Part shown: positions 54,943 through 64,000 of the stretch, one piece after another
Layout: each line of letters begins with the position of its first letter
Numbering within the stretch: position 1 is the first letter of the stretch
Origin: Marinimicrobium sp050113635
GTDB taxonomy: Bacteria; Pseudomonadota; Gammaproteobacteria; Pseudomonadales; Cellvibrionaceae
Assembly (NCBI RefSeq): GCF_050113635.1
Contig: NZ_JBNJLT010000007.1
Location: forward strand, 124,001 to 188,000
Direction: 5' to 3'
Length of the DNA: 64,000 bases
Made by a program: the position numbers and the translations under genes
The notes under the pieces: model-generated
The model's database searches: none
What the model saw: only the letters and a program-made list of their open reading frames with translations
What the model was told of the DNA's origin: nothing

Positions 54943-54974
54943 ATTTTCAACTGTTTTCTGAAGCTTGACTTAAT

Positions 54975-55000
54975 GCCGGCACTTTGTGCCGGCTTTTTTT
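54975..55000 (+). terminator. Intrinsic terminator of the receptor gene
   Basis: GCCGGCAC, loop TTT, GTGCCGGC, then seven T. Perfect 8-bp stem with U-run, plus-strand orientation. Confidence 0.92.
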
Positions 55001-55016
55001 GTGGGAGTTTTTAGGT

Positions 55017-55829
55017 TCAGGCAAATGTCGCCCAAATCGGGCAGTGATCAGAAGGCCGTTCCATGCCTCGAATGTCGTAGTCCACTCCCGCGTCTTTGCA
55101 GTGTTCAAGGAGGTGTTGATTGGCCAGAATCAGGTCAATACGCAATCCGCGTTTTGGATCGGCATCAAAACCTTTGCTGCGGTAGTCAAACCAGCTGAAG
55201 GTGCGCTCATCGTCCGGTTGATGATGACGAAAGGTGTCTTTCAGGCCCAGGTCTAAAATGCCTTGCAGCCACTCGCGCTCCTCCGGCAGGAAACTGCACT
55301 TCCCCTCACGCAGCCAACGCTTTCGGTTTTGTTCCCCAATGCCGATATCGAGGTCGGTGTGGGAGACATTCATATCGCCCATTACCAGTACTTGTTCTTC
55401 GGCCTTGCACTCACTGTCGAGAAACTGGTGCAGATCTTCGTAGAATTTTTTCTTGTTTGGAAACTTGGTCGGGTGTTCGCGGTTCTCTCCCTGCGGGAAA
55501 TAGCCATTCAATACCGTAATCTCTCCCCCGAGTGGGGACTCAAAGACACCACCAATAAACCGCCGCTGTGACTCTTCAAGATCTCCTGGAAACCCTTTGA
55601 TCACTTTTTGGAAAGGGTGGAGTGACAGCAAAGCCACGCCATAGTGCGTTTTTTGACCGTAAAATTCGACGTGATACCCCAGGGCGCGAATGTCGTCTAC
55701 AGGAAATTGATCGTCCGTTACTTTGGTTTCCTGTAGCCCGATAAAGTCCGGTTGGTATTTCTCCACGACTGCTTCAAGTTGATGCAGGCGGGTGCGAATA
55801 CTGTTAACGTTGAATGATACGGCTTTCAT
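55017..55829 (-). CDS. xthA: Exodeoxyribonuclease III
   Basis: AP endonuclease and 3'-5' exonuclease of base-excision repair. It has 270 residues. Metal and catalytic residues lie in FNVNSIRTRLHQL, IGLQETKV, YFPQGENR, GDMNVSHTDLDIG and the final ERPSDHCPIW with the general-base His. The start is ATG at 55829. It is 14 bp downstream of prc on the same strand. Confidence 0.96.
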   Translation of the reverse strand: MKAVSFNVNSIRTRLHQLEAVVEKYQPDFIGLQETKVTDDQFPVDDIRALGYHVEFYGQKTHYGVALLSLHPFQKVIKGFPGDLEESQRRFIGGVFESPLGGEITVLNGYFPQGENREHPTKFPNKKKFYEDLHQFLDSECKAEEQVLVMGDMNVSHTDLDIGIGEQNRKRWLREGKCSFLPEEREWLQGILDLGLKDTFRHHQPDDERTFSWFDYRSKGFDADPKRGLRIDLILANQHLLEHCKDAGVDYDIRGMERPSDHCPIWATFA

Positions 55830-55843
55830 GATGCTTGTTACTC

Positions 55844-58024
55844 TTACCAGTTGGCTACGCGATTGCGTTCTTGCTCGTCCATATCGGACAACAGTTCAAT
55901 AAAGTCAATCAGGATGTAGCCGGACTCGTTCAGGAAGGGGTCTTTTTCCGGATCGATTTTGCTGTGAGACTGAGCGGTGAAGTCGACCAGGTCTTCTTCC
56001 ATGCCGTCGTCATTAGCGGCTTCATCGTTAGAGCCTTCTTCATCAGATTGAGTGTCATCGGCTACGCCGTCGATGTCGTCGTAACTTTCATATAAAGACA
56101 AGCCTTTTGCTTTGCGGCGTTGATTCTCGAGAGCCAACAGTTTCTCCTCAAACGTTTCCTGCTCCTTCAGTCGGGCCTGTTCGTTCAGGGAAACCACTTT
56201 CCGGTCTTTGTTTTTGCGGGTCAACGTCATTTGGCCATTCAGGTACGTGAAGTCGGGGTTTTGAGTCACGCGGCTTTCGTGTGCCGGGTTTAACTTTGGG
56301 AGCAGCGCATTGACGTCGTAGTACTTTTCGTGCGAAACCGCATGGATTCTGTCCCAGGGCAGGGCGTGGTCATAGCTGCTTTCACCCACTTCCTCGGCGT
56401 CTACAAGGCTGGGGAGCGTCATGTCGGGAATGATGCCGCGATGTTGGGTGCTGTCGCCTGAGACGCGGTAGAATTTGGACTCGGTGAGTTTCAGCTGGCC
56501 GGCTTCCACGGGCACAAGTGACTGAACCGAGCCCTTGCCAAAGCTCTGGCTGCCGACAATTAACCCTCGACCGTAATCCTGAATGGCGCCAGCGAAAATC
56601 TCCGAAGCGGAGGCGCTGAGCCGGTCAATCAGCACCAACAGCGGGCCTCGATATGCGGCCGGTGAGTGTGCCTGATAGTTGCGGGAAATCAGGGAATTGG
56701 TCTGGCGAATCTGTACCACGGGGCCGCGATCAATAAACAGGTCGGTCAGGGTTGTGGCTTCCTGGAGAGACCCGCCGCCGTTGCCTCGTAAATCGAGAAT
56801 GATGCCATCCACGTTTTCTTTCTCGAGCTTGCCCAAAATCTTCAGTACATCGCGGGTGGTGCTTTTGAAATTGGGGTCACGGTTGCGATACGCCTCGAAA
56901 TCCATGTAGAAGGTCGGCACTTTAATAACGCCAATTTTATAGCGGTCACGGCCACTGTTCAGTTCGAACACTTCATGTTGGGCGGCCTGCTCTTCCAGTT
57001 TTACTTTGTCGCGGGTGATGATAATGGTTTTGGTGGCGCTATCCGCAGGCGCTTTCGAAGGCAGCACCTCAAGGCGTACCACCGTGCCCTTTTTCCCTCT
57101 TATCTGATCAACGACTTCGTCAAGGCGCCAGCCCACGACGTCCGTCATCTCTCCTTTCTCGCCCTGTCCGACGGAGATAATACGGTCAGCGGGTCGCAGT
57201 TCGCCTTGTTTGTCAGCCGGACCGGCGGGCACCAAGCGCATGACTTTGGTGTATTCGTCTTCCGTTTGAAGTACGGCGCCGATGCCTTCCAGGGACAGCG
57301 ACATATTGATATTGAAGTTTTCCAGCGTGCGTGGAGAGAGGTAGTTGGTGTGTGGATCGTATAGGGTGGTGAGGCTGTTGACGATCACCTCAAAGGCATC
57401 CTCGCTCTCTTGCTGCTTTACGCGGCGCAGTTGGTTGGTATAGCGCTTATGCAACAGTTCCTTGCTGTCTTCCAAGTCCTTGCCCGCCAGGCTTAGATCG
57501 AGCAGGGCGGCTTTAATCCGTCTGTGCCAGAGCTCATCGGCGGTTTGTTTGTCTTTTGGCCACTCGGCTTTCTCCCAGTCCACGACCAGGGTATCGTCTT
57601 TAGTAAAATCGTATTTGATCTCGTCGCTTTCGAGAGACGCAATGACGGATTCCAGTCGGGTGACCAATCGTTGGCGATAGACATCGAAAACCCGGAATGC
57701 CTCGGTCAGGTTGCCTTTGGCCAGCCAGTCATCGAATTTGCGGCGACTCTTGTTGAAACTGTCGATGTCGGCCTGGAAAAAATAACTCTTGGTCGGGTCG
57801 AGCGTTTTCAGGTAGTTGTCGAGAAACTCAGAGGAAAGCTGGTCGTTCAGTGCCTGTTCCCGATAATGGTGCTCGCTCAGCTGTCGCACCACGCTGGCAG
57901 TGACCTCTTGATGTTGTTCGCTAATCTTGAGTGGCTCCAGCGCCTCGGCCCACAGAGTAGGGGAGCCGAGCAGCAACAAAAGGGCGATGGTGCTGTTGCG
58001 CAGAAGCGTCTTGATGTCGGGCAT
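55844..58024 (-). CDS. prc: Tail-specific protease Prc
   Basis: Periplasmic S41 serine protease that degrades proteins with nonpolar C-termini and trims peptidoglycan hydrolases. It has 726 residues from the ATG at 58024, chosen for AGGAAAG upstream and the signal peptide (about 1-26, TIALLLLLGSPTLWA). Order: N-terminal helical domain, PDZ (about 235-315, INMSLSLEGIGAVLQTEDEY), protease with S472 in SASASEIF and K497 in SFGKGSVQ, 25 residues apart as in E. coli, and a C-terminal DUF3340 domain with acidic tail. Substrate set not inferable. Confidence 0.95.
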   Translation of the reverse strand: MPDIKTLLRNSTIALLLLLGSPTLWAEALEPLKISEQHQEVTASVVRQLSEHHYREQALNDQLSSEFLDNYLKTLDPTKSYFFQADIDSFNKSRRKFDDWLAKGNLTEAFRVFDVYRQRLVTRLESVIASLESDEIKYDFTKDDTLVVDWEKAEWPKDKQTADELWHRRIKAALLDLSLAGKDLEDSKELLHKRYTNQLRRVKQQESEDAFEVIVNSLTTLYDPHTNYLSPRTLENFNINMSLSLEGIGAVLQTEDEYTKVMRLVPAGPADKQGELRPADRIISVGQGEKGEMTDVVGWRLDEVVDQIRGKKGTVVRLEVLPSKAPADSATKTIIITRDKVKLEEQAAQHEVFELNSGRDRYKIGVIKVPTFYMDFEAYRNRDPNFKSTTRDVLKILGKLEKENVDGIILDLRGNGGGSLQEATTLTDLFIDRGPVVQIRQTNSLISRNYQAHSPAAYRGPLLVLIDRLSASASEIFAGAIQDYGRGLIVGSQSFGKGSVQSLVPVEAGQLKLTESKFYRVSGDSTQHRGIIPDMTLPSLVDAEEVGESSYDHALPWDRIHAVSHEKYYDVNALLPKLNPAHESRVTQNPDFTYLNGQMTLTRKNKDRKVVSLNEQARLKEQETFEEKLLALENQRRKAKGLSLYESYDDIDGVADDTQSDEEGSNDEAANDDGMEEDLVDFTAQSHSKIDPEKDPFLNESGYILIDFIELLSDMDEQERNRVANW

Positions 58025-58175
58025 AACTTCTTTCCTGCTGTACGTCAGGGACTGACCTATGAGAAATAGGGATTTGAGTCTCAATGTTTCATACTACTAC
58101 AGGGCTTGAGACAGCACCACCGCTGGGCCTTAGAGGCGAGCGGGAGCGCGAGGTTCCCAGCGGTGGCGCGAAATG

Positions 58176-58210
58176 CAACGGGGGCTGCCCTCTCGGTGCA
58201 GCCCCCGTTG
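58176..58210 (-). terminator. Hairpin downstream of gltA
   Basis: CAACGGGGGCTGC pairs with GCAGCCCCCGTTG, 13 bp, loop of nine bases, 31 bp beyond the gltA stop. No T-run follows, so it may end transcription inefficiently or stabilise the mRNA. Confidence 0.65.
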
Positions 58211-58241
58211 TCGGTGCCGACGTAAAATCCAGGCGATTGTG

Positions 58242-59519
<1,278 letters not shown>

Positions 59520-59600
59520 TACGGACTCCTGTATTTACAAACTCTTTTAAGGCTTCCAGGAATGGCAGGATGGCCAGACTGGATAAAAAATCGAGGCGTC

Positions 59601-59628
59601 ACTATAAGCCCCGGCGTGGGTTTGTCAA
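59601..59628 (-). promoter_or_regulatory. Sigma-70 promoter of gltA
   Basis: On the minus strand TTGACA (59628-59623), 16-bp spacer, TATAGT (59606-59601), about 80 bp upstream of the gltA ATG. Confidence 0.75.
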
Positions 59629-59814
59629 ACGGCCCACGGGTTGATTGGGAGGCGGCATTATAGAGGAGAAGCCGCCTTTTCGGTAGCGTTTGGCGGTTCG
59701 GCTGCGGAAAAATGTGCCCTGCGGTATTCGTGAGCGTTGTTATAACTTCTGGCTATGGCTCTTCCAATGTGCGTCATCAGGGCTTTTGCCGCGTTTTTTG
59801 GCGCGGGTTTTTGT

Positions 59815-59843
59815 TTGTGTTTCATGCCGTGACTCTCTATAAT
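59815..59843 (+). promoter_or_regulatory. Sigma-70 promoter of sdhCDAB
   Basis: TTGTGT (59815-59820), 17-bp spacer, TATAAT (59838-59843). The transcript would carry a leader of about 165 nt before sdhC, room for small-RNA or other post-transcriptional control. Confidence 0.75.
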
Positions 59844-60014
59844 ACGCCGCGTCTTGCAGGCAGCGGTGAGAGAGCCTTCATCATCCCGATTTTCGGACGG
59901 GGCGGTGCACAACGAAATCAACCTGGCAGCCGCCCTGTGTGCGTTTGGAGAGATGCGCCTGGCGCTATTTCGCTAACCTGCCCGACCGTGCGGGCTAGAA
60001 GGTGACTATCAACC

Positions 60015-60389
60015 GTGAAAAACCAACGACCTGTCAATCTAGAAATCTCCACCATCAAGTTTCCGATCACCGCTATTGTTTCCATTCTCCACCGCATGTC
60101 CGGTGTGGTCCTGTTCGCCGGGGTGGCGGTGCTGTTGTGGCTCCTTGATGCCAGTCTGGCCTCGGAAGAGCAGTTTGTAGCCCTTCAGGAAGCGTTAACC
60201 CGTCCTTTATGGCAATTTATCATTTGGGCCGTCCTGGCTGCATTGGCTTATCACCTGGTGGCGGGCGTTCGCCATTTGATTATGGACTGCGGCATTGGTG
60301 AAAGCCTTCAAGGTGGGCGACTCGGCGCAGTCATTGTTGTCGTTCTGTCCCTGGTACTGATTGTTCTGGCGGGAGTGTGGGTATGGTAA
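60015..60389 (+). CDS. sdhC: Succinate dehydrogenase cytochrome b556 subunit
   Basis: Membrane anchor of complex II that binds haem b and ubiquinone. It has 124 residues with three membrane helices. The N-terminus RPVNLEISTIKFPITAIVSI and SILHRMSGV are family marks; YHLVAGVRHLIMDCG holds the haem-ligand His region. The start is GTG with AAGGTGA upstream. Overlaps sdhD by seven bases. Confidence 0.95.
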   Translation: MKNQRPVNLEISTIKFPITAIVSILHRMSGVVLFAGVAVLLWLLDASLASEEQFVALQEALTRPLWQFIIWAVLAALAYHLVAGVRHLIMDCGIGESLQGGRLGAVIVVVLSLVLIVLAGVWVW

Positions 60390-60751
60390 CCGCAGTAACG
60401 AACCTGGGCCGAAGCGGCCTGTTTGACTGGCTGATTCAACGTGTGAGCGCCGTTATTCTGGCGGCTTATACGATTTTTATTGCGGCCTATCTGATTTTTA
60501 CCCCCGATTTGTCCTTCGAGCAGTGGCAAGCGCTGTTTGACCATTTGTGGATGCGGATATTTACCCTGCTGACCCTGCTGTCAGCGGTGACGCATGCCTG
60601 GATTGGTCTCTGGTCGGTGCTGACAGACTACCTGACCGAGCGAATGATGGGCGGCAAGGCGACCGTCTTGCGTCTTTTGGCTCAAGTATTGCTCGCGCTG
60701 GTCGCTGTGACATACACCCTGTGGGGTGTTGAAATTATCTGGGGGTTTTGA
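60383..60751 (+). CDS. sdhD: Succinate dehydrogenase hydrophobic membrane anchor
   Basis: Second membrane subunit of complex II. It has 122 residues with three helices; RSGLFDWLIQRVSAVILAAY and HAWIGLWSVLTDYL are the quinone/haem-side signatures. The ATG at 60383 is selected because GGGAG lies seven bases before it; a GTG two codons earlier overlaps that site. It starts inside sdhC and ends three bases before sdhA. Confidence 0.95.
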   Translation: MVTAVTNLGRSGLFDWLIQRVSAVILAAYTIFIAAYLIFTPDLSFEQWQALFDHLWMRIFTLLTLLSAVTHAWIGLWSVLTDYLTERMMGGKATVLRLLAQVLLALVAVTYTLWGVEIIWGF

Positions 60752-60754
60752 ACA

Positions 60755-62518
60755 ATGCGGACAATCTCTTTTGACGGCATCGTAATTGGCGGCGGTGGTG
60801 CCGGTATGCGAGCGGCGTTGCAGTTGGCCAGTTCCGGTTACAAAACCGCTGTAATTACCAAAGTGTTTCCAACCCGCTCCCACACTGTGTCTGCGCAAGG
60901 TGGGATTACGTGCGCGATTGCCAGTTCCGACCCGAATGATGACTGGCGCTGGCACATGTACGACACCGTGAAAGGCTCTGACTATATCGGTGATCAGGAA
61001 GCTATTGAATATATGTGTTCTGTCGGACCTGAAGCGGTGTTCGAACTCGAGCACATGGGTCTGCCATTCTCTCGTACCGAGGAAGGTCGCATTTACCAGC
61101 GCCCGTTCGGCGGGCAGTCCAAAGATTTCGGTAAAGGTGGCCAGGCGGCCCGCACCTGTGCCGCCGCTGACCGGACCGGTCACGCACTGCTGCACACGCT
61201 GTACCAGAGCAACGTCAAGAGCAACACCGTTTTCATGAATGAATGGTACGCCGTGGACCTGGTGAAGAACCAGGACGGCGCGGTGGTGGGCGTAATCGCT
61301 ATTAATATGGAAGACGGTGAAACCGTCTTCGTTCACTCCAAAGCCACGGTTTTGGCGACTGGCGGTGCCGGGCGTATTTATGCCTCTACTACTAATGCCC
61401 ATATCAATACCGGTGACGGTATCGGGATGGCCCTGCGCGCCGGTTTTCCGGTTCAGGACATCGAGATGTGGCAGTTCCACCCGACCGGTATTGCCGGCGC
61501 TGGTGTGCTGGTGACGGAAGGTTGTCGAGGCGAGGGCGGTTACCTCGTTAATAAGGATGGTGAGCGCTTCATGGAGCGTTATGCTCCGAATGCCAAGGAT
61601 CTGGCGGGCCGCGATGTCGTGGCGCGTTCGATGGTAATGGAAATTCTGGAAGGTCGCGGTTGCGGCGAAAATGGCGATCACGTGCTGCTGAAGCTGGATC
61701 ACCTGGGTGAAGAAGTGCTGGAAAGCCGTCTCCCGGGGATTTGTGAACTGTCGCGCACCTTTGCCCACGTAGACCCGGTCAAGGCGCCGATTCCTGTGGT
61801 TCCGACCTGCCACTACATGATGGGCGGCATCCCGACCAATGTTCACGGACAGGCCCTGACGGTCGATGCCAATGGTAATGACAAGCCCATCGATGGCTTG
61901 TTTGCCTGTGGCGAAGTGGCGTGTGTTTCCGTTCACGGCGCCAATCGCCTGGGTGGCAACTCACTGCTGGACCTGGTGGTCTTCGGCCGTGCGGCGGGTC
62001 AGTACATCGAAAAAGCGTTGCGCGAAGGGGTGGAACACCGCGACGCGTCTCGTGACGATTTGGAGGCCGCTACCAACCGGTTGAATCGCCTGAACGAGTC
62101 CAAGTCCGGTGAAAGCGCCGCGGCCCTGCGCACCGAGCTGCAAACCGTTATGCAGAACCACTTTGGTGTGTTCCGTAAGGGTGAGTTCATGGAAGAAGGC
62201 ATCAAAAAACTGGCCGATTTGCGCGAGCGCATCGCCAATGTGGTTCTGGAAGACAAGAGCCAGGCCTTCAATACGGCCCGTATTGAGGCGCTGGAACTGC
62301 AAAATCTGCTGGAAGTGGCCGAGGCAACAGCCATTGCGGCCAATGAGCGCACAGAGTCTCGCGGTGCCCATGCCCGCGATGACTACCAGGAGCGTGACGA
62401 CAAGAACTGGCTGTGCCACTCCATGTACTACCCTACAGAAAAACGGGTGGGCAAGCGTCAGGTGAACTTTGCACCGCGCACCATGGAAGCTTTTGAACCC
62501 AAAGTTCGCACGTATTAA
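60755..62518 (+). CDS. sdhA: Succinate dehydrogenase flavoprotein subunit
   Basis: Catalytic subunit oxidising succinate to fumarate with covalently bound FAD. It has 587 residues. The dinucleotide fold is IVIGGGGAGMRAAL; the FAD-linked His lies in PTRSHTVSAQGG; WQFHPTGI and the Arg in the MGGIPTN-NRLGGNSLLDL part form the active site. The C-terminus RTMEAFEPKVRTY is the family end. Third gene of sdhCDAB. Confidence 0.98.
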   Translation: MRTISFDGIVIGGGGAGMRAALQLASSGYKTAVITKVFPTRSHTVSAQGGITCAIASSDPNDDWRWHMYDTVKGSDYIGDQEAIEYMCSVGPEAVFELEHMGLPFSRTEEGRIYQRPFGGQSKDFGKGGQAARTCAAADRTGHALLHTLYQSNVKSNTVFMNEWYAVDLVKNQDGAVVGVIAINMEDGETVFVHSKATVLATGGAGRIYASTTNAHINTGDGIGMALRAGFPVQDIEMWQFHPTGIAGAGVLVTEGCRGEGGYLVNKDGERFMERYAPNAKDLAGRDVVARSMVMEILEGRGCGENGDHVLLKLDHLGEEVLESRLPGICELSRTFAHVDPVKAPIPVVPTCHYMMGGIPTNVHGQALTVDANGNDKPIDGLFACGEVACVSVHGANRLGGNSLLDLVVFGRAAGQYIEKALREGVEHRDASRDDLEAATNRLNRLNESKSGESAAALRTELQTVMQNHFGVFRKGEFMEEGIKKLADLRERIANVVLEDKSQAFNTARIEALELQNLLEVAEATAIAANERTESRGAHARDDYQERDDKNWLCHSMYYPTEKRVGKRQVNFAPRTMEAFEPKVRTY

Positions 62519-62529
62519 GGGGTGATGTT

Positions 62530-63234
62530 ATGTTGAAGGTAGAAGTCTATCGCTATAACCCCGAAACCGATCAGGCCCCTTACATGAAGACCTATGAGGT
62601 CGATACTCAGGGTAAGGATCTGATGGTTCTGGACGTGCTGGAAATGCTCAAGGCCGAGGACTCAACCCTTGCCTTCCGCCGCTCTTGCCGCGAAGGGGTG
62701 TGTGGGTCCGACGGCATGAACATTAACGGCGTCAATGGGTTAGCGTGTGTGACCCCGTTGTCCCAGGTGGTGAAAAAGGGCAAATTGATTGTTCGCCCGC
62801 TGCCCGGCTTACCGGTCATCCGCGACCTGGTCATTGATATGGGCCAGTTCTACGAGCAATACCGCAAAATCGAGCCCTATTTGCAAAATGATACGCCCGC
62901 TCCGGCTATTGAGCGGTTACAATCTCCGGAAGATCGCGCCAAACTGGATGGTCTCTATGAGTGCATTCTGTGTGCGTGCTGCTCCACCAGTTGCCCTTCG
63001 TTCTGGTGGAACCCGGAGAAATTTATTGGACCGGCTGGTTTGCTGCAGGCGTATCGCTTCCTGGCGGACAGCCGCGACCTGGCGACAGAAAAGCGGTTGT
63101 CGAATCTGGACGACCCGTTTAGTGTTTTCCGCTGCCACAGTATTCAAAACTGTGTGGCAGTTTGCCCAAAAGGGTTGAACCCGACTCGGGCAATCGGGCA
63201 TATTCGCTCAATGTTGCTGCGAAGCGCCACGTAG
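62530..63234 (+). CDS. sdhB: Succinate dehydrogenase iron-sulfur subunit
   Basis: Electron-transfer subunit with 2Fe-2S, 4Fe-4S and 3Fe-4S centres. It has 234 residues. Cysteine groups: RRSCREGVCGSDGMNING for 2Fe-2S; CILCACCSTSCPSFWWNP and CHSIQNCVAVCPKGLNP for the other two. The last gene of the sdh operon; hairpins follow. Confidence 0.98.
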   Translation: MLKVEVYRYNPETDQAPYMKTYEVDTQGKDLMVLDVLEMLKAEDSTLAFRRSCREGVCGSDGMNINGVNGLACVTPLSQVVKKGKLIVRPLPGLPVIRDLVIDMGQFYEQYRKIEPYLQNDTPAPAIERLQSPEDRAKLDGLYECILCACCSTSCPSFWWNPEKFIGPAGLLQAYRFLADSRDLATEKRLSNLDDPFSVFRCHSIQNCVAVCPKGLNPTRAIGHIRSMLLRSAT

Positions 63235-63281
63235 AATACCGCTAAACGGCAAGCCACTTGCCTGCGATCAGTGGCATAAAT

Positions 63282-63302
63282 GGCGGATTCGGCGAATCCG
63301 CC
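63282..63302. repeat. Hairpin after sdhB
   Basis: GGCGGATTC, loop GGC, GAATCCGCC: a perfect nine-bp stem, 48 bp after the sdhB stop, with no T-run. Directly followed by the terminator-like hairpin at 63305. Confidence 0.75.
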
Positions 63303-63304
63303 GA

Positions 63305-63336
63305 CGGACAGACCCCTTGCGGCCTGTCCGCTTTTT
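63305..63336 (+). terminator. Terminator-like hairpin between sdhB and sucA
   Basis: CGGACAG, loop ACCCCTTGCGGC, CTGTCCG, then CTTTTT. It could end the sdh transcript or attenuate read-through into sucA. Confidence 0.65.
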
Positions 63337-63480
63337 CGAGCGGCGACTCCTGCCAAAAGCGGGGGACGTTATGGTAGCTAATGGCTAGAGACTAGCAGGG
63401 GAGTATCGGGTAACACCCGAGCTGACTGTCGGCCGCCCCCTGGCGGGGACAGTTGGAGACCCCATGACAAGGTGGGTGTA

Positions 63481-64000
63481 ATGCAAGACAGCATCATGGA
63501 GCATTTTTGGCGCACGTCCCATATCTCCGGTGGGAATGCCGCCTATGTCGAAGCGCTCTACGACACATATTTACACGATCCCAACGCGGTTCCTGAAGAG
63601 TGGCGTAATTATTTTGAACAGTTACCCCGGGTCGACGGGGTCGTTACCCAGGACATCCCGCACTCCGTTGTCCGTGAGCAGTTTGAGCGTCTCGCCAAAA
63701 CCCGTTCCGCTACAGCGTCAACCAATGTGGCCGGCTCCGTAAGCCTCGAACACGAGCGCAAGCAGGTCAAAGTTCTCCAGTTAATCAGCTCCTACCGTTT
63801 TCGCGGACACCAGAAAGCCGAACTCGACCCCCTGAATCTAATGGAACGCGAGCGAGTGCCCGATCTCGAACTGGGGTTCCATGGCCTGACCGACGCGGAT
63901 CTGGATACCCATTTCAACACTGGCAACCTCTTTATCGGTCGCGAAGAAGCGCCTCTGCGCGATATTGTTGAAGTGCTGGAACAGACCTACTGCGGACACG
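63481..64000 (+). CDS. sucA: 2-oxoglutarate dehydrogenase E1 component, N-terminal part
   Basis: Thiamine-diphosphate subunit that decarboxylates 2-oxoglutarate. The window cuts it after 173 residues of about 940. The N-terminus MQDSIMEHFWRTSHISGGNA, ALYDTYLHDPNAVPEEW and LQLISSYRFRGHQKAELDPL are clear SucA sequence; the catalytic domain lies beyond the end. AAGGTGGG is well placed before the ATG at 63481. It follows sdhB by 246 bp containing two hairpins, and sucBCD would be expected next. Confidence 0.96.
   Translation, partial: MQDSIMEHFWRTSHISGGNAAYVEALYDTYLHDPNAVPEEWRNYFEQLPRVDGVVTQDIPHSVVREQFERLAKTRSATASTNVAGSVSLEHERKQVKVLQLISSYRFRGHQKAELDPLNLMERERVPDLELGFHGLTDADLDTHFNTGNLFIGREEAPLRDIVEVLEQTYCGH

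Larger units (their letters stand above)
59520..60014. other. gltA-sdhC divergent intergenic region
   Basis: 495 bp with promoters for both directions and no confident gene. It also holds a hairpin GGCGGC...GCCGCCTTTT (59651-59679), terminator-like on the plus strand, and a minus-strand frame of 55 codons (59825-59658, MKHKQKPAPKNAAKALMTHI) that lacks a Shine-Dalgarno and overlaps the sdh promoter region. Confidence 0.6.

Noticed and set aside
59658..59825. Basic 55-residue frame on the minus strand between gltA and sdhC
   Set aside because: No Shine-Dalgarno, no family, and it overlaps the sdh promoter; kept only as a note in the intergenic entry.
60581..61936. Open frame of 451 codons opposite sdhD/sdhA
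   Set aside because: Antisense shadow created by GC-rich codon bias in sdhA; no recognisable protein.

Overview
The window is chromosomal DNA of a Gammaproteobacterium, most likely a marine polysaccharide degrader of the Cellvibrionales (Marinimicrobium/Cellvibrio-like; this is inferred from gene content, not tested). Two conserved neighbourhoods are very close to those of Pseudomonas: barA/gacS | cysM-rlmD-relA-mazG, and tilS-pyrG-kdsA-eno-ftsB-ispD-ispF-truD-pcm-nlpD-rpoS | fdxA-mutS ... pncC-recA-recX. Genes are tightly packed with many 1-10 bp overlaps.

Layout. 1-4673: end of lepA, then lepB, a DUF4845 gene, rnc, era and recO (protein export, RNA processing, ribosome assembly, repair). 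4809-8729: a carbohydrate pair, a lipoprotein fusing a GH43 glycosidase to an aldose 1-epimerase, convergent with an SGLT-type sodium/sugar symporter across a shared terminator. 8908-17329: BarA/GacS hybrid kinase divergent from cysM, rlmD, relA and mazG. 17369-19824: S9 peptidase and greB on the minus strand. 19841-20050: a small MITE-like palindromic element. 20235-32323: the tilS to rpoS block, with surE missing from its usual place and a DUF368 membrane protein between pcm and nlpD. 32408-35406: fdxA and mutS, minus strand.

35600-42530 is the most notable accessory block: a complete four-gene Wadjet (JetABCD, MksBEFG-like) anti-plasmid condensin system on the minus strand, inserted between mutS and pncC-recA. 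42694-45559 holds pncC, recA with a LexA operator, a DUF4136 lipoprotein and recX. 45525-48916 holds a lytic transglycosylase, proS, a HIT protein and an HU-like protein with a lysine/alanine-rich histone-H1-like tail. 49357-54942 is a GH95 alpha-L-fucosidase/galactosidase followed by a TonB-dependent receptor, a second glycan-use locus. 55017-58024: xthA and prc. 58242-64000: gltA divergent from sdhCDAB, followed by the start of sucA (TCA cycle cluster).

Functionally the window combines core information processing and stress control (RelA, RpoS, BarA, RecA/LexA), TCA cycle enzymes, two plant or algal glycan modules that release and import side-chain sugars, and one plasmid-defence island. 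No tRNA, rRNA, CRISPR array, prophage or intact insertion sequence was seen. The defence system belongs to a known family. The least familiar items are the GH43-epimerase fusion, the nested palindromic element, the DUF368 placement and the H1-tailed HU protein.
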